This document shows positions 20,545 through 28,208 of a DNA stretch of 35,518 bases, piece after piece. Source of the stretch: an uncultured Eubacteriales bacterium. Lineage in GTDB: Bacteria; Bacillota; Clostridia; Christensenellales; Aristaeellaceae. Each line of letters starts with the position of its first letter. The stretch's first letter is position 1. The notes under the pieces were generated by a model, which saw only the letters and a list, made by a program, of their open reading frames with translations, was not told where the DNA came from and made no database searches. Both the position numbers and the translations under genes were made by a program. Location of the stretch: NCBI GenBank assembly GCA_900540045.1, contig UQEF01000019.1, positions 1 to 35,518 of the forward strand. Direction: 5' to 3'.

Positions 20545-21837
20545 CTATCCGCGAAAGTCGGGATTGAACAGCAGCTTCATCAAATCGGTGCCGTCCATCA
20601 GCACCGGCTCGCTGGCCAGCTCTGCCTCACAGAACTTGCGCGTGGGAGCGGGCTTGCCCGCCGCACAGGCGGCAGCTACGGTCCGGCTGTCGTAGATGGC
20701 ATAGGGAACAGGGCTGCCGTCATGCGTGCGCGTGGTCAGCAGCGTTGGATGGTCGCTCAGAAGCAGCAGGCGGAAGTCCTCCCCGCGCGCGGTCAGCTCG
20801 CTCAGGATGGGCGCGACCACGCGGCTTTCCACATTCTGAATGGCCTCCAGCTTGCGGCCTAGGTCGCCCGCGTGGGCCATTTCATCCGGGGCTTCGATAT
20901 GCACGGCGGCAAAATCATCGCCGGCGGTCAGCGCATCCAGGGCACAGCGCACCTTGCCCTCATAGTTGGTATCCAGGTCGCCGGTTGCCCCTTCCACATG
21001 CGGTGTCTTCAATCCGGCCAGTCCAGCGATGCCCCATACCAGCGGTACAGCACTCACAACCGTACCCCAGTGGCCGTACTTCTCGCGAAAAGAGGGCAGG
21101 CGCACAGCGGTGGCGGCGCCCCAGGGCCAGATCATGTCGGCGGGCAGGAGGCCCAGGCTTTTGCGGCGCAAATTGACGGGATGATCCTTGAGCACCTCGT
21201 AGCTGCGCAGCATGAGCGCGCGGATATCGTCGCACAGCTTGTGGGCCGCCTCGTCATCTGTTTCTCGCGTCAGGTGGGGCAGATAGGTGTCAATGGACTG
21301 CTCCAGAACGTTGTGCGGCTCGGTCAGGCAGACGCTGGCCAGGTCCCGCGCTCTAGAGGCCATCACGCCCACATGCCGGAAGGTATCCGTTACCGTGATC
21401 GAAAGCCCGGCGTCCTTCATCAGCGCCGCAAAGCCGGGATCGGCCAGCAGATCGTTCATCAGGGTGGTTGCTTCCTCGCCATGGATATTGCCGCCGTTGT
21501 GGCTGTGGATCACCAGCCGTCCGTCGTCGCCGGGCAGCACGGCGCACAGGTTTACGCGGAAGCTGATGGCTCCCTCCGGCAGGGTGACGCCCATGCCTGC
21601 GGCCTCCAGCACGCTGCGGCCCGTGTAATAGGTCTGCGGCGCGTAGCCGAAGATGCTCAAGATGGCGGTGTCGCTCCCCGCGGGCATGCCGTGCGGCACC
21701 GTGAGCGCGCGGCCGCAGAAGCACCCCGCGCAGCGGTCGAAAGCGGGGAGCGCCAGCGCCTCCAGCGGCGTTTTGCCGGCGAGCTGTGGCAGGCGCGTGT
21801 CGGCCATGCCGTCGCCGATGACCAGTACATACTTCAT
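20545..21837 (-). CDS. apgM: Cofactor-independent phosphoglycerate mutase, ApgM type
   Basis: This enzyme interconverts 3- and 2-phosphoglycerate in glycolysis without 2,3-bisphosphoglycerate, using two metal ions. The 430-aa length and fold belong to the archaeal-type branch of the alkaline phosphatase superfamily. Visible residues include Asp9 in VIGDGMAD, the nucleophile Ser55 in PAGSDTAILSIFGY, HIEAPDEMAHAGD with the Asp/His metal ligands, and LLSDHPTLLTTRTHDGSPVPY near the end. The ATG at 21837 follows AAGGAAGG. It is 37 bp after the secreted-protein gene and probably co-transcribed with it. The related homoserine-kinase-like ThrH branch is a less likely alternative. Confidence 0.9.
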   Translation of the reverse strand: MKYVLVIGDGMADTRLPQLAGKTPLEALALPAFDRCAGCFCGRALTVPHGMPAGSDTAILSIFGYAPQTYYTGRSVLEAAGMGVTLPEGAISFRVNLCAVLPGDDGRLVIHSHNGGNIHGEEATTLMNDLLADPGFAALMKDAGLSITVTDTFRHVGVMASRARDLASVCLTEPHNVLEQSIDTYLPHLTRETDDEAAHKLCDDIRALMLRSYEVLKDHPVNLRRKSLGLLPADMIWPWGAATAVRLPSFREKYGHWGTVVSAVPLVWGIAGLAGLKTPHVEGATGDLDTNYEGKVRCALDALTAGDDFAAVHIEAPDEMAHAGDLGRKLEAIQNVESRVVAPILSELTARGEDFRLLLLSDHPTLLTTRTHDGSPVPYAIYDSRTVAAACAAGKPAPTRKFCEAELASEPVLMDGTDLMKLLFNPDFRG

Positions 21838-21874
21838 CCTGAAAGCCTTCCTTTCCTGTCCATTGCAGACCGTG

Positions 21875-22657
21875 TCACTCGGCCCAGATGATGTCGTCGC
21901 GCAGGCGGTAGAGCGTCGCGCCGTATTTCTTGCGGCAGAACGCGTCCACAAACCAGTCGATCTCCTTCACCGCGTCGTACTGCACATAGCCGTAGCGCTC
22001 GCCGTTGCGCGTCGCGCCGCGCATGTTGCTGTCCGTCCAGGTGACGGTGTCTGTCTCGGGATCATAATCCTCGATGAAGATCATGCTGTGGGCGCCCACC
22101 CCATAATAATAGTTCGCCGCCATCTGGAAGTAATCCCCACGCTGGACCTGCATCAGAAAGGCGCGCGCATCCTCCCAGTTTTCCTCCTTGCTCTTGTCCG
22201 GGTCATAGCGGAAGCTGGCCGCCACGTAGAAGGGGTTTCCCTCGGAGGCGGGAACGTCCTTCCATTCCACGCCGTAAACGTAATCGGTGCACTCGTCGCG
22301 CGGCTTGTTGTCGGGGATGACCAGCGGGGTATCGGGATACTCCGCCATGCGGAAGCGGTCGCGGTTCTCGCGGAAGAGATAGACCGTGAAATTTTTGCAT
22401 ACGTAGATGTCGCCGCTGTAATGCGCGCGCTGCGGCTGGCCGCCGGCTTCGTCGAATTTTTCTTTTGCCAGATCAATGATGCCGTCGATAAAGGCCTCGC
22501 GCGCATTGCCCTGGTCCTCGGTTTCGGCGGCCTGAAGCACCTCCTGCTCCCCGTCCTCCCCGATGATGGTGATGGATACGTCGGCCATGGCATTGAGCGG
22601 CAGGCACAGGGCCAGCGCCAGAAGCGCGCACAGGACGCGGCGGAAATGGTTCTTCAT
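21875..22657 (-). CDS. Secreted protein with possible papain-like (CHAP/NlpC-like) fold
   Basis: The 260-aa product begins MKNHFRRVLCALLALALCLPLNAMA, a signal peptide. I recognise no named family with certainty. The order of features resembles secreted cysteine hydrolases of the NlpC/CHAP type: a Cys opening a helix (DIYVCKNFTVYLF, Cys87), a GDYFQM strand (about 174-179), then GAHSMIFIEDYDPETDTVTWTDSNM with His190 and Asp209/Asn211 as third residue. A wall-hydrolase or amidase role is inferred only. GGGGGAGG precedes the start; it is the first gene of an operon with apgM. Confidence 0.65.
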   Translation of the reverse strand: MKNHFRRVLCALLALALCLPLNAMADVSITIIGEDGEQEVLQAAETEDQGNAREAFIDGIIDLAKEKFDEAGGQPQRAHYSGDIYVCKNFTVYLFRENRDRFRMAEYPDTPLVIPDNKPRDECTDYVYGVEWKDVPASEGNPFYVAASFRYDPDKSKEENWEDARAFLMQVQRGDYFQMAANYYYGVGAHSMIFIEDYDPETDTVTWTDSNMRGATRNGERYGYVQYDAVKEIDWFVDAFCRKKYGATLYRLRDDIIWAE

Positions 22658-22696
22658 ACGAATGGTCCTCCCCCTGGTTGCTGATGACTCTTATGC

Positions 22697-22725
22697 ATTG
22701 TACACAAAACCACGCCAAAAGTAAA
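22697..22725 (-). promoter_or_regulatory. Promoter of the secreted protein-apgM operon
   Basis: Minus-strand -35 TTTACT (22720-22725) and -10 TACAAT (22697-22702) are 17 nt apart, about 40 nt before the ATG. Confidence 0.6.
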
Positions 22726-22855
22726 CCGTCCCCACAAGGAGTTACAAATCATGGATGAATGTGCGCCACAGCGCTTCCAAAAGGACAGAAGTTCCAAGGA
22801 TTCCCCGATCCTTACGCGCCGGCGGCAAAGCCGTTGTACGTTTCTGGTTTTTCGG

Positions 22856-22883
22856 TTGACTTTACCGGGATGAAGCCTATAAT
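22856..22883 (+). promoter_or_regulatory. Promoter of the ketoacid oxidoreductase operon
   Basis: TTGACT (22856-22861) and a perfect TATAAT (22878-22883) are 16 nt apart. The leader contains a small hairpin GCGCCT (22895-22900)/AGGCGC (22908-22913) before the ribosome-binding site. Nothing else is seen in 22726-22855. Confidence 0.75.
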
Positions 22884-22941
22884 AGAAAATAAGTGCGCCT
22901 GCCTTTGAGGCGCCAGTACGCTGGATGGAGGAGGTCAGAGT

Positions 22942-23148
22942 ATGGCGGTCGTTACCGTAAACGAGGATGTGTGCAAGGGATGCGCCCTGTGTGTGGACGC
23001 GTGCCCCAAGCACATTATGGAGCTTGATACATCGCACCTGAACAAAAAGGGCTATCACCCCGCCCACTGCAAGGATCTGGACAGCTGCATCGGATGCGCG
23101 TTCTGCGCTACGATGTGCCCCGATGTGGCGATCACCGTGGAAAAATAG
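22942..23148 (+). CDS. Ferredoxin (delta) subunit of 2-oxoacid:ferredoxin oxidoreductase
   Basis: The 68-aa protein is a two-cluster ferredoxin: Cys11, 14, 17, 21 and Cys49, 52, 55, 59 each bind a 4Fe-4S cluster. In this enzyme family the delta subunit passes electrons from the thiamine-diphosphate site to free ferredoxin. It is the first gene of the four-gene operon and precedes the alpha subunit by 22 bp. Start preceded by GGAGGAGG. Confidence 0.9.
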   Translation: MAVVTVNEDVCKGCALCVDACPKHIMELDTSHLNKKGYHPAHCKDLDSCIGCAFCATMCPDVAITVEK

Positions 23149-23170
23149 CGCAAGGAAGGAACGAAAGGCC

Positions 23171-24508
23171 ATGAAAAAGCTCTTGAAGGGCAACGAGGCG
23201 ATCGCCGAAGCCGCCATCCAGGCCGGATGCCGCTTCTTTTTCGGCTATCCCATCACGCCCCAGAATCAGATTCCCGAATACATGTCCAAGCGCATGCCCC
23301 AGGTAGGCGGCTGCTTTCTGCAGGCCGAAAGCGAGGTCGCGGCCATCAACATGGTCTACGGCGCGGCCGGCGCGGGCGGGCGCGTGATGACCAGCTCCTC
23401 CTCGCCCGGAATCAGCCTCAAGCAGGAGGGCATCAGCTACATCGTGGGCGCCGAGCTGCCCTGCGTCATCGTCAACATGGTGCGCGGCGGCCCCGGGCTG
23501 GGCAGCATCCAGCCTGCGCAGAGCGACTATTACCAGGCCACGCGCGGCGGCGGCCACGGCGACTACCGCATGTGCGTGCTGGCGCCCAGCTCCGTGCAGG
23601 AGGCTGTGACGCTGACGCAGGAGGCGTTCGACATCGCCGACCGCTACCGCAACCCCGTCATGGTGCTGGGCGACGGCCTGATCGGCCAGATGATGGAGCC
23701 CGTGGACATGGACGAGGCCAGCAACCGCAAGCCCGCGGCTGATCTCAAGCCCAAGACCTGGGCCGCGACCGGCCACGTGCCCACGGCGGACAGCCCCCGC
23801 GCCGTGATCAATTCCCTTTACATCGACCCGCAGGCTATGGAGACGCATTGCCAGCACCTGCAGGCCAAGTATGACGCCATTGAGGCCGCCGAATGCCGCT
23901 GGCAGGAGGAGATGGTGGAGGATGCGGAGATCGTGCTGGTCGCCTATGGCACCACCAGCCGCATCGCGCGCAGCGCCATGCGCAAGTGCCGCGAGCAGGG
24001 CGTGCGCGTGGGCCTGATCCGGCCCATTACCCTCTGGCCCTTCCCCGAGGCGGCCATCCGCGCGACCTTGTCCACCGCGAAGAAGTACCTCTGCGTGGAA
24101 ATGAGCATGGGCCAGATGATCGACGACGTGCGCCTGGCCGTGAACGGCGAACGGCCTGTCGAGTTCTACGGCCGCACCGGCGGCATGGTGCCCACCGTCA
24201 AGGAGATTGTGGACCACATCATGGGCATGGCGCAGCCTTCCGGTTTTGCCGGTCAGGTGGATCAGGCCATCGGCAGCATGGGCGAAAAGCTGAGCGAGAT
24301 GGGCCGCAAGCTGGATGAAAAGCTCAACAGCCCTGAATTTGTGGAAAAGACTGAGGCCCTCAAAAAGCAGGCCGCGGATGTGGCGGGCAAGGCGGCCGAT
24401 GGTCTGGCCAAGGGGGCCACGCTGATGGCCGAGGGGATCGGCAAGGCGATTGACGCCATCAAAAAGAGCATCGACGGCGATCAGAATCCGAAGGGAGGCG
24501 ACCGGTAA
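23171..24508 (+). CDS. vorB: 2-oxoacid:ferredoxin oxidoreductase alpha subunit (VorB-like) with long C-terminal tail
   Basis: This is the pyrimidine-binding alpha subunit of an enzyme that oxidatively decarboxylates a 2-oxoacid to the acyl-CoA while reducing ferredoxin; it most resembles VorB, the branched-chain 2-oxoisovalerate type. Typical stretches are [16 protein letters not shown] (23-38), [48 protein letters not shown] and [10 protein letters not shown]. The family is about 350 residues; this one has 445. Residues about 357-445 form an Ala/Lys/Glu-rich, apparently helical extension. ATG 23171 is chosen by AAGGAACGAAAGG and family alignment. It overlaps the beta gene by one base (TAATG). 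Confidence 0.9.
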   Translation: MKKLLKGNEAIAEAAIQAGCRFFFGYPITPQNQIPEYMSKRMPQVGGCFLQAESEVAAINMVYGAAGAGGRVMTSSSSPGISLKQEGISYIVGAELPCVIVNMVRGGPGLGSIQPAQSDYYQATRGGGHGDYRMCVLAPSSVQEAVTLTQEAFDIADRYRNPVMVLGDGLIGQMMEPVDMDEASNRKPAADLKPKTWAATGHVPTADSPRAVINSLYIDPQAMETHCQHLQAKYDAIEAAECRWQEEMVEDAEIVLVAYGTTSRIARSAMRKCREQGVRVGLIRPITLWPFPEAAIRATLSTAKKYLCVEMSMGQMIDDVRLAVNGERPVEFYGRTGGMVPTVKEIVDHIMGMAQPSGFAGQVDQAIGSMGEKLSEMGRKLDEKLNSPEFVEKTEALKKQAADVAGKAADGLAKGATLMAEGIGKAIDAIKKSIDGDQNPKGGDR

Positions 24509-25263
24509 TGGCCATCGTGTTTGAAAAGACCCGCTTGCTTACCGACAAGCCGTTCCATTACTGCCCCGGCTGCACGCATGGCATCATCCACCGCCTGGTG
24601 GCCGAGGCCCTGGACGAGCTGGGTATCGGCGACAAGGCCGTGGGCGTCGCGCCCGTGGGCTGCGCGGTGTTTGCCTATGATTACTTCAACTGCGATATGA
24701 TGGAGGCTGCGCACGGCCGCGCGCCCGCCGTGGCGACGGGCATCAAGCGCGTGCTGCCCGACCGGGCCGTGTTCACCTATCAGGGCGACGGCGACCTGGC
24801 CTCCATCGGCACGGCGGAGATTGTTCACGCGGCTACGCGCGGTGAAAAGATCACCGTCATCTTCGTCAACAACGCCATCTACGGCATGACCGGCGGCCAG
24901 ATGGCCCCCACCACGCTGCCCGGCCAGGTGACCACCACCAGCCCCTACGGCCGCGACGTGAGCCACTGCGGCTATCCCGTGCGCGTCAGCGAAATGCTCT
25001 CCACCCTCAACGGGCCGGCCTACATTGAGCGCGTCAGCGTGCATGACGTTCCGCACATCAAGAAGGCCAAGGCGGCCATCAAAAAGGCGTTCCAGCTGCA
25101 AATGGAGGGGCGGGGCTTCACGCTGGTCGAGGTACTCTCCACCTGTCCCACCAACTGGGGCAAGACGCCCAAGGAAGCCTTTGAATGGCTCAAGAGCGAC
25201 ATGCTGCCCACCTATCCGCTGGGCGTATACAAGGATATCACCACGGAAGGGGGCCAGGCGTGA
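24508..25263 (+). CDS. 2-oxoacid:ferredoxin oxidoreductase beta subunit, TPP-binding
   Basis: The beta subunit (251 aa) holds thiamine diphosphate and one Fe-S cluster. Visible are [14 protein letters not shown] near the N-terminus, the cofactor motif [16 protein letters not shown] and [30 protein letters not shown]. The absence of a fused ferredoxin fits the separate delta gene upstream. It is translationally coupled on both sides: TAATG with the alpha gene and TGATG with the gamma gene. Whether the substrate is 2-oxoisovalerate, 2-oxoglutarate or another ketoacid cannot be read from the sequence. Confidence 0.92.
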   Translation: MAIVFEKTRLLTDKPFHYCPGCTHGIIHRLVAEALDELGIGDKAVGVAPVGCAVFAYDYFNCDMMEAAHGRAPAVATGIKRVLPDRAVFTYQGDGDLASIGTAEIVHAATRGEKITVIFVNNAIYGMTGGQMAPTTLPGQVTTTSPYGRDVSHCGYPVRVSEMLSTLNGPAYIERVSVHDVPHIKKAKAAIKKAFQLQMEGRGFTLVEVLSTCPTNWGKTPKEAFEWLKSDMLPTYPLGVYKDITTEGGQA

Positions 25264-25796
25264 TGGAAAAGCAATTTCTGATTGCCGGTTTCGGCGGACA
25301 GGGCGTGCTGCTCATCGGCCAGCTGATCGCCAAGGCGGCCATGCGGCAGGGTTATGAGGTCAGCTGGATGCCCAGCTACGGCCCCGAAATGCGCGGCGGC
25401 GAAGCCAACTGCGCCGTGGTGGTCAGCGACGAGCCCATCGGCAGCCCGCTGGTCAGCGAGCCGCCCGTGCTGGTGGCCATGAACAAGCCCAGCCTGATCA
25501 AGTTTATGCCCATGATGCCCGCCGGCGGCACGCTGCTCTACAATGCCTCCCTGATCGAGGGCGTGGAGCTGCGCACCGACGTGACGGTCATCCCTGTCGC
25601 CTGCAACGAGGTGGCTGAGCAGCTCGGCAACGGCCGCGTCAGCAACATGGTCATGCTGGGCGCCATTCAGGCCGCCACCGAAGTGGTCACGGATGACAAC
25701 CTCGTTCAGACCCTGCGCGACTGGCTGGGCGAGAAAAAAGCCCACCTGCTCGACATCAACCTCAAAGCCATCGAAGCGGGCCGCGCCAGGGGGTGA
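25263..25796 (+). CDS. 2-oxoacid:ferredoxin oxidoreductase gamma subunit
   Basis: The 177-aa protein is the gamma subunit, with its dinucleotide-like GFGGQGVLLIGQLIAKAA motif at the N-terminus and SYGPEMRGGEANCAVVVSDEPIGSP following. It completes the delta-alpha-beta-gamma operon. The start overlaps the beta stop in TGATG. The last two codons and stop (AGG GGG TGA) are inside the first copy of an 80-bp repeat, so the C-terminal ARG may be repeat-derived. Confidence 0.93.
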   Translation: MEKQFLIAGFGGQGVLLIGQLIAKAAMRQGYEVSWMPSYGPEMRGGEANCAVVVSDEPIGSPLVSEPPVLVAMNKPSLIKFMPMMPAGGTLLYNASLIEGVELRTDVTVIPVACNEVAEQLGNGRVSNMVMLGAIQAATEVVTDDNLVQTLRDWLGEKKAHLLDINLKAIEAGRARG

Positions 25797-26020
25797 CCCC
25801 CTGGACCCCTTTCCGCCGGAGTGCGCGGAGGACGTAGGGGCTCCCCGCGGGCAAGCTTTCATGGCCCCAGGGGGTGACCCCCTGGACCCCCTTCCGCCGG
25901 AAGGACGTGGAGGGCATAGGGGCTCCCCGCGGGCAGGCATTCATGGTGGCCCTAGGGTGACCCCCTGGACCCCCTTCCGCCGGAGTGCACGGAGGACGTA
26001 GGGGCTCCCCGCGGGTAGGG
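25786..26020. repeat. Three tandem copies of an 80-84 bp GC-rich repeat
   Basis: Copies lie at 25786-25866, 25867-25950 and 25951-26020 (last shortened). Each starts with the palindrome CCAGGGGGTGACCCCCTGG, or a close variant in copy 3, then GACCCCCTTCCGCCGGA, a variable middle, and GTAGGGGCTCCCCGCGGG; AGGGGCTCCCC is itself a small inverted repeat. Copies 1 and 3 share the middle GTGC(G/A)CGGAGGACGTA; copy 2 differs. No transposase is near. It looks like a REP/MITE-like intergenic element. Frames stay open through it on both strands, but no ribosome-binding site or known protein is present. Confidence 0.85.
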
Positions 26021-26062
26021 TTGACTGTTCGCCTATCTTTCATAACGGCTGTATCCCAAATG

Positions 26063-26088
26063 GGCCCGGTGCTTTCACCGGGCCTTTC
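26063..26088 (+). terminator. Terminator of the ketoacid oxidoreductase operon
   Basis: GGCCCGGTG (26063-26071)/CACCGGGCC (26076-26084) is a perfect 9-bp stem with a CTTT loop followed by TTTCT. Confidence 0.8.
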
Positions 26089-26095
26089 TATATGC

Positions 26096-26124
26096 AAAAG
26101 GCCCGGCATTTCAGCCGGGCTTTT
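26096..26124. terminator. Bidirectional terminator before the ANTAR gene
   Basis: AAAAGGCCCGGC, a short loop, then GCCGGGCTTTT: a 7-bp GC stem (26101-26107/26114-26120) with A-run before and T-run after. It would stop the convergent glnA-like-ANTAR transcript and back up the preceding terminator. Confidence 0.75.
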
Positions 26125-26165
26125 GCGATAAAGCGGACTGCTGGCCATGCAGCCCTCCGGCACCG

Positions 26166-26735
26166 CTACAGTTCGTAGCGGTCCAGAATGAGCTGCGCCA
26201 CCCGCGCGCGCGTAAGCCGCTGGTCCATGGCCTGCTTTTCAATGGCACGATGCGCCTCGGCCTCGCTCAGGTGCCTGCGTTCGATCAGCAGGCACTTGGC
26301 CCGGTCTACCAGGCGAATTTCGTCCAGCTTGCGGTGCAGCTTCTCATTTTCGCGGCTGAGCGTCTGTAGGCGGTTGTGCGTGGCGGCCGCCAACTGGACC
26401 GACTGCTGCAATACCTGTGGGATGACCGGCTTACCCACCACCAGCACGCCGGCCTCGGTAGCGGGCCCGTAGACCATGCTCATCAACTCGGCGCGCACCA
26501 GCAGCACCACCGCGCTCAGCGTGGTGCCCGTCAGCTCCATGGCCAGTTCCAGGCCGGTTTCATCGGGCAAAGGGGCGTTGATGACCACCAGCGGCCATGT
26601 ATCCTGAGCCGCGGCGCGCCTTGCTTCCCCGCCGGATGCGGCGGAGGCGGCGTTGAGGAAACCGACGGAAGCCAGCGCCCTTCGTAATTTGTCCAATCCC
26701 TGCGCCGAGACCACCAGCGCGCGTTCTTGCGCCAT
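26166..26735 (-). CDS. ANTAR-domain antitermination regulator with pseudo-receiver
   Basis: The 189-aa protein has a receiver-like domain (about 1-120), a coiled coil (about 123-141) and a C-terminal ANTAR RNA-binding domain (about 142-187, IRLVDRAKCLLIERRHLSEAEAHRAIEKQAMDQR). ANTAR proteins bind paired leader hairpins to prevent termination. The phospho-acceptor Asp is Asn53 (VVINAPLPDETG) and the N-terminal acidic pair is absent (VVSAQG), while Lys102 is kept, so classical phosphorylation is unlikely. It follows the glutamine synthetase-like gene by 28 bp; this pairing is known in Clostridia (NitR-like nitrogen control). ATG 26735 follows GGGAGGGG. Confidence 0.88.
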   Translation of the reverse strand: MAQERALVVSAQGLDKLRRALASVGFLNAASAASGGEARRAAAQDTWPLVVINAPLPDETGLELAMELTGTTLSAVVLLVRAELMSMVYGPATEAGVLVVGKPVIPQVLQQSVQLAAATHNRLQTLSRENEKLHRKLDEIRLVDRAKCLLIERRHLSEAEAHRAIEKQAMDQRLTRARVAQLILDRYEL

Positions 26736-26763
26736 ATGCGTTTCCCCTCCCATCCGGGCCCGG

Positions 26764-28041
26764 TCAGTAGCGCAGAAGCTGCGCAAGGGCCAGTTCGGAG
26801 GCGTCGCTGCGGTTGCGCTCCATCAGCGTTCGGGCGCGGGCAAAGAAGCATTCCGGCGCATCGCCGGGCAGGATGCGGCGCACAAAGGTGCTGCCATCCG
26901 CCAGAGCCAGGGCTTCGTCCATGGAGGAGGGAAGGCGCCTGGCCTGATCCGGCGGCACGCTGTACGGCTCCAGGGAGGCGTTTTCCGCGATGCCTTCCAG
27001 CGCGGCCTCGATCAGCAGCGCAAAGCCGATATAGGGGTTCATCGTGGGGTCAGGGCTGCTGAGCTGCATGCGTGCGAAGCGGCTCTGCGGCAGGGGAATG
27101 CGCAACGCGCTGCGGTCCCGCTCCATCGACCAGCACAGCCGGTCGAATGCGCCGGGAGCGCCCAGCCGGTCATAGCTGCTGGGCAGAGGGTTTAAGAACA
27201 GGGTGATTTCGGGCAGACGGCGCAGCACGCCTGCCACGGCGCTCTGGGCCATCGCCTCCAGATGACCGTTTTCCAGCCGGAACAGGTTGCGTCCGTCCTG
27301 ATAAAAGGCCATCTTCACATGCAGGCCGTTGCCCTCTTCGTTTGCCAACGGACGGGGCAGGAAGGTAGCATGCACGCCATAGCGCTGCGATACGGAACGT
27401 ACCGCATGGAGGAACGCCACATAATGATCCGCGGCGGTAACGGGCTCAGCACGGTGAAAATCCACCTCGTTTTGTCCGGGACCCCGCTCATGGTGGCTGC
27501 TCTCCGGGCGGATATTCATCTGTTCCAGGGTCAGCACGATGTCGCGGCGGATATCCTCGCAGCGGTCCATGGGCGCCACGTCCATATAGCCGCCCCGGTC
27601 GTAGGGGTCCAGCGTGGGCCGTCCATGGTCGTCCAGATTCAGCAGATAAAATTCGCAGTCGGTGCCGATGCGGACTTCCAAACCCGCTTCCTTCGCATGG
27701 CGTGCAGCCGTCCTAAGAAGCGCGCGGCTGTCCATGAAAAAGGAATCGCCCTGCGGCGTAACCAGGTCGCATAACAGCCGGCATACCCGCCCGGACTGGG
27801 GCCGCCAGGGCAAAATGCACAGCGTATCCGGATCGGGACACAGCAGCAGGCTGCCGCCCGGGGCGGCCGCGCATCCGGGAACGGCGGTGGCATCGATGGC
27901 CACGCCGCTTTCCAACGCCGGAGCCAGCTGGTCAGGCAGGATGGCAATGTTGCGCAGCCGACCGAACAGATCCGTAAAGGCCAGGCGGATAAACTTTACG
28001 TCGTTTTCTTCAATGAAGGATAAAACTTCGTTGGCCAGCAT
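26764..28041 (-). CDS. Glutamine synthetase-like protein with altered metal site
   Basis: The 425-aa protein belongs to the type I glutamine synthetase (glutamate-ammonia ligase) superfamily: VKFIRLAFTDLFGRLRNIAI (beta-grasp domain), SHHERGPGQNEVDF (Glu185, Glu192), GNGLH (His241), NPLPSSYDRL and DRSALRIP. By comparison with the E. coli enzyme as I recall it, several active-site positions differ: Glu129 is Asp128, Glu357 is Gln326, Arg359 is Ser328, and the flap Glu327 region reads GAPGAFDR. The n1-site Glu residues remain. It may therefore have another substrate, be weakly active, or be regulatory. ATG 28041 follows AAGGAGGG. Confidence 0.85.
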   Translation of the reverse strand: MLANEVLSFIEENDVKFIRLAFTDLFGRLRNIAILPDQLAPALESGVAIDATAVPGCAAAPGGSLLLCPDPDTLCILPWRPQSGRVCRLLCDLVTPQGDSFFMDSRALLRTAARHAKEAGLEVRIGTDCEFYLLNLDDHGRPTLDPYDRGGYMDVAPMDRCEDIRRDIVLTLEQMNIRPESSHHERGPGQNEVDFHRAEPVTAADHYVAFLHAVRSVSQRYGVHATFLPRPLANEEGNGLHVKMAFYQDGRNLFRLENGHLEAMAQSAVAGVLRRLPEITLFLNPLPSSYDRLGAPGAFDRLCWSMERDRSALRIPLPQSRFARMQLSSPDPTMNPYIGFALLIEAALEGIAENASLEPYSVPPDQARRLPSSMDEALALADGSTFVRRILPGDAPECFFARARTLMERNRSDASELALAQLLRY

Positions 28042-28087
28042 GAAAGGCCCTCCTTATACAGCTTGCGCGGCGTTTTGTGTCTTTCTC

Positions 28088-28117
28088 ATTATAACACGGC
28101 CGGCAGGGCGCTGCCAA
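28088..28117 (-). promoter_or_regulatory. Promoter of the GS-like-ANTAR operon
   Basis: Minus-strand -35 TTGGCA (28112-28117), 18-nt spacer and perfect -10 TATAAT (28088-28093). The resulting leader is only about 40 nt, too short for the tandem-hairpin ANTAR target. Confidence 0.75.
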
Positions 28118-28167
28118 TTCCAGCCGGCTCGCCTCGGGACAAAAAGACATGGAAAAGCCGGACCGTG

Positions 28168-28192
28168 AAAAATGGCGCCCCCATGGGCCGCC
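28168..28192 (-). terminator. Probable terminator of the P-type ATPase gene
   Basis: On minus, GGCGGCCC-ATG-GGGGCGCC forms a stem with one mismatch followed by ATTTTT. It starts 17 nt after the ATPase stop codon and lies before the GS-like promoter. Confidence 0.5.
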
Positions 28193-28208
28193 GCGGGAAA
28201 CATGCGGC

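Noticed and set aside
25786..26020. CRISPR array
   Set aside because: Only three units of about 80 bp directly abutting, without unique spacers, and no cas genes in the window.
25693..26163. Small proline/glycine-rich proteins encoded through the tandem repeats on either strand
   Set aside because: The frames stay open because the repeat has few stops; there is no ribosome-binding site, and the translations merely repeat the DNA unit.
26166..26735. Loss of the phospho-acceptor Asp in the ANTAR regulator as a novelty
   Set aside because: As I recall, Asn at this place (an INxPLPDE motif) is a general trait of the Clostridial regulators paired with glutamine synthetase genes.
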